Assembly: GCF_043226085.1 (NCBI RefSeq)
Contig: NZ_CP171225.1
Coordinates: forward strand, 3,658,001-3,722,000
Length of the DNA stretch: 64,000 bases
Direction: 5' to 3'
Source of the DNA: Amaricoccus sp003258405
GTDB taxonomy: Bacteria > Pseudomonadota > Alphaproteobacteria > Rhodobacterales > Rhodobacteraceae
Shown: positions 63,427-64,000 of the stretch, in pieces
How the letters are laid out: every line of letters starts with the position of its first letter
Numbering within the stretch: position 1 is the stretch's first letter
Program-made: the position numbers and the translations under genes
Notes under the pieces: model-generated
Databases searched by the model: none
What the model was told of the DNA's origin: nothing
What the model saw: only the letters and a program-made list of their open reading frames with translations

Positions 63427-64000
63427 ATGCTGGGCTACACGATCAGGCGGCTTCTTGCGCTGGTGCCGGTGCTTCTCGGGCTCACGGTGATCGTCTTCGC
63501 GATCATGGCGATGATCCCGGGCGATCCGGCGACTGCGATCCTCGGCTCCTATGCGACGCCCGAGAATGTCGCGCGGCTGAACCGTGAGCTCGGGTTGGAC
63601 CGGCCCCTGGTCGAGCAGTATTTCATCTGGCTCGGCAATCTCGCCCATGGCGATCTCGGGCGGTCCTACAGCCTCAACCGGCCGGTGCTCGACGAGGTGC
63701 TGGAGCGGTTCTCGGCGACGCTGGTGCTGGCGGGCGCGGCGCTGGTGCTCTGCACGGTCTTCGGGCTGCTGATCGGGATCTGGACGGCGGCGCGGCAATA
63801 CGGGCTCGTCGACAGGGTGCTGACCTTCGTGGTGCTGGTGGGGATCTCGATCCCGTCCTTCTGGCTCGGGCTCCTGCTGATCCTGCTCTTTGCGGTGCGG
63901 CTGCGCTGGCTGCCGGCCTCGGGGATGCAGGCGATCTACGGCGGCGGGGGGCTCGGGGATCTCGCGGCGCATCTGGTGCTGCCGGCGACGACGCTTGCGG
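63427..64000 (+). CDS. Dipeptide-type ABC transporter permease (DppB-like), N-terminal part
   Basis: First 191 residues of a permease that runs off the window. The DppB/OppB pattern is complete so far: MLGYTIRRLLALVPVLLGLTVIVF, MIPGDPATAILG, LGLDRPLVEQYFIWLGNLAHGDLG and RPVLDEVLERFSATL (start of the transport domain). Together with the SBP two genes upstream it forms the beginning of a peptide-type operon; the second permease and ATPases lie beyond the window. Confidence 0.92.
   Translation, partial: MLGYTIRRLLALVPVLLGLTVIVFAIMAMIPGDPATAILGSYATPENVARLNRELGLDRPLVEQYFIWLGNLAHGDLGRSYSLNRPVLDEVLERFSATLVLAGAALVLCTVFGLLIGIWTAARQYGLVDRVLTFVVLVGISIPSFWLGLLLILLFAVRLRWLPASGMQAIYGGGGLGDLAAHLVLPATTLA

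Overview
The window is high-GC, densely packed bacterial chromosome. Gene content and order point to an alphaproteobacterium of the Rhodobacterales/Rhodobacteraceae type: glnD next to an LpoA-like lipoprotein, divergent rsmI-yraN, an rpoH-chaN-coaBC-dut-Rrf2-cysK-GNAT-moeB run, and many ABC transporters. The assignment is inferred from gene content and base composition; no rRNA or tRNA gene was seen. Both ends cut a gene: glnD at base 1 and a dipeptide-type permease at base 64000.

Layout. 1-9.7 kb: glnD (partial), LpoA-like lipoprotein, rsmI, yraN, a small membrane protein, gshB, an esterase, comM, the alternative sigma factor rpoH and a ChaN-like protein. 9.8-14.4 kb: a tightly overlapped housekeeping cluster (coaBC, dut, Rrf2 regulator, cysK, membrane-anchored GNAT, moeB). 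14.4-21.2 kb: an EnvZ-type kinase without an adjacent regulator, a metallo-beta-lactamase-fold hydrolase, thpR, efp, a DEAD-box helicase and a tannase-family esterase. 21.2-23.7 kb: a visibly AT-richer island with a broken DUF805 gene, a tiny lipoprotein and a predicted prokaryotic pentameric ligand-gated ion channel homologue. 23.7-30.5 kb: a TetR regulator divergent from a small secreted protein with two matching operators, NYN/LOTUS protein, lytic transglycosylase, a DUF2806 protein and RNase R.

31-43.4 kb: a large GGDEF/EAL protein, an ornithine/lysine-type decarboxylase with an EamA exporter, a DegP protease followed by an OmpR/EnvZ-type pair, and a TetR-controlled EmrAB-like efflux pump with two perfect operators. 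43.5-49.9 kb (minus strand): an acyl-CoA synthetase plus a complete branched-chain-type ABC transporter, livG-livF-livK-livH-livM. 50-52.8 kb: a hybrid sensor kinase and response regulator. 52.9-56.7 kb: an osmoprotectant-type ABC transporter (SBP, permease, ATPase, permease). 56.8-64 kb: a PhoX-family Tat-exported protein, aroQ, a CDF metal exporter with a natural nine-histidine run, an isochorismatase-family hydrolase and the start of a peptide-type ABC operon.

Most notable: an 82-bp intergenic element present twice (4215-4296 and 28155-28236, 78 of 82 bases identical); two unrelated TetR loci whose palindromic operator pairs have exactly the same 57-bp centre-to-centre spacing; the channel homologue in the AT-rich island; and a Walker A lysine-to-arginine substitution in LivF. 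No CRISPR array, transposase or prophage was seen.
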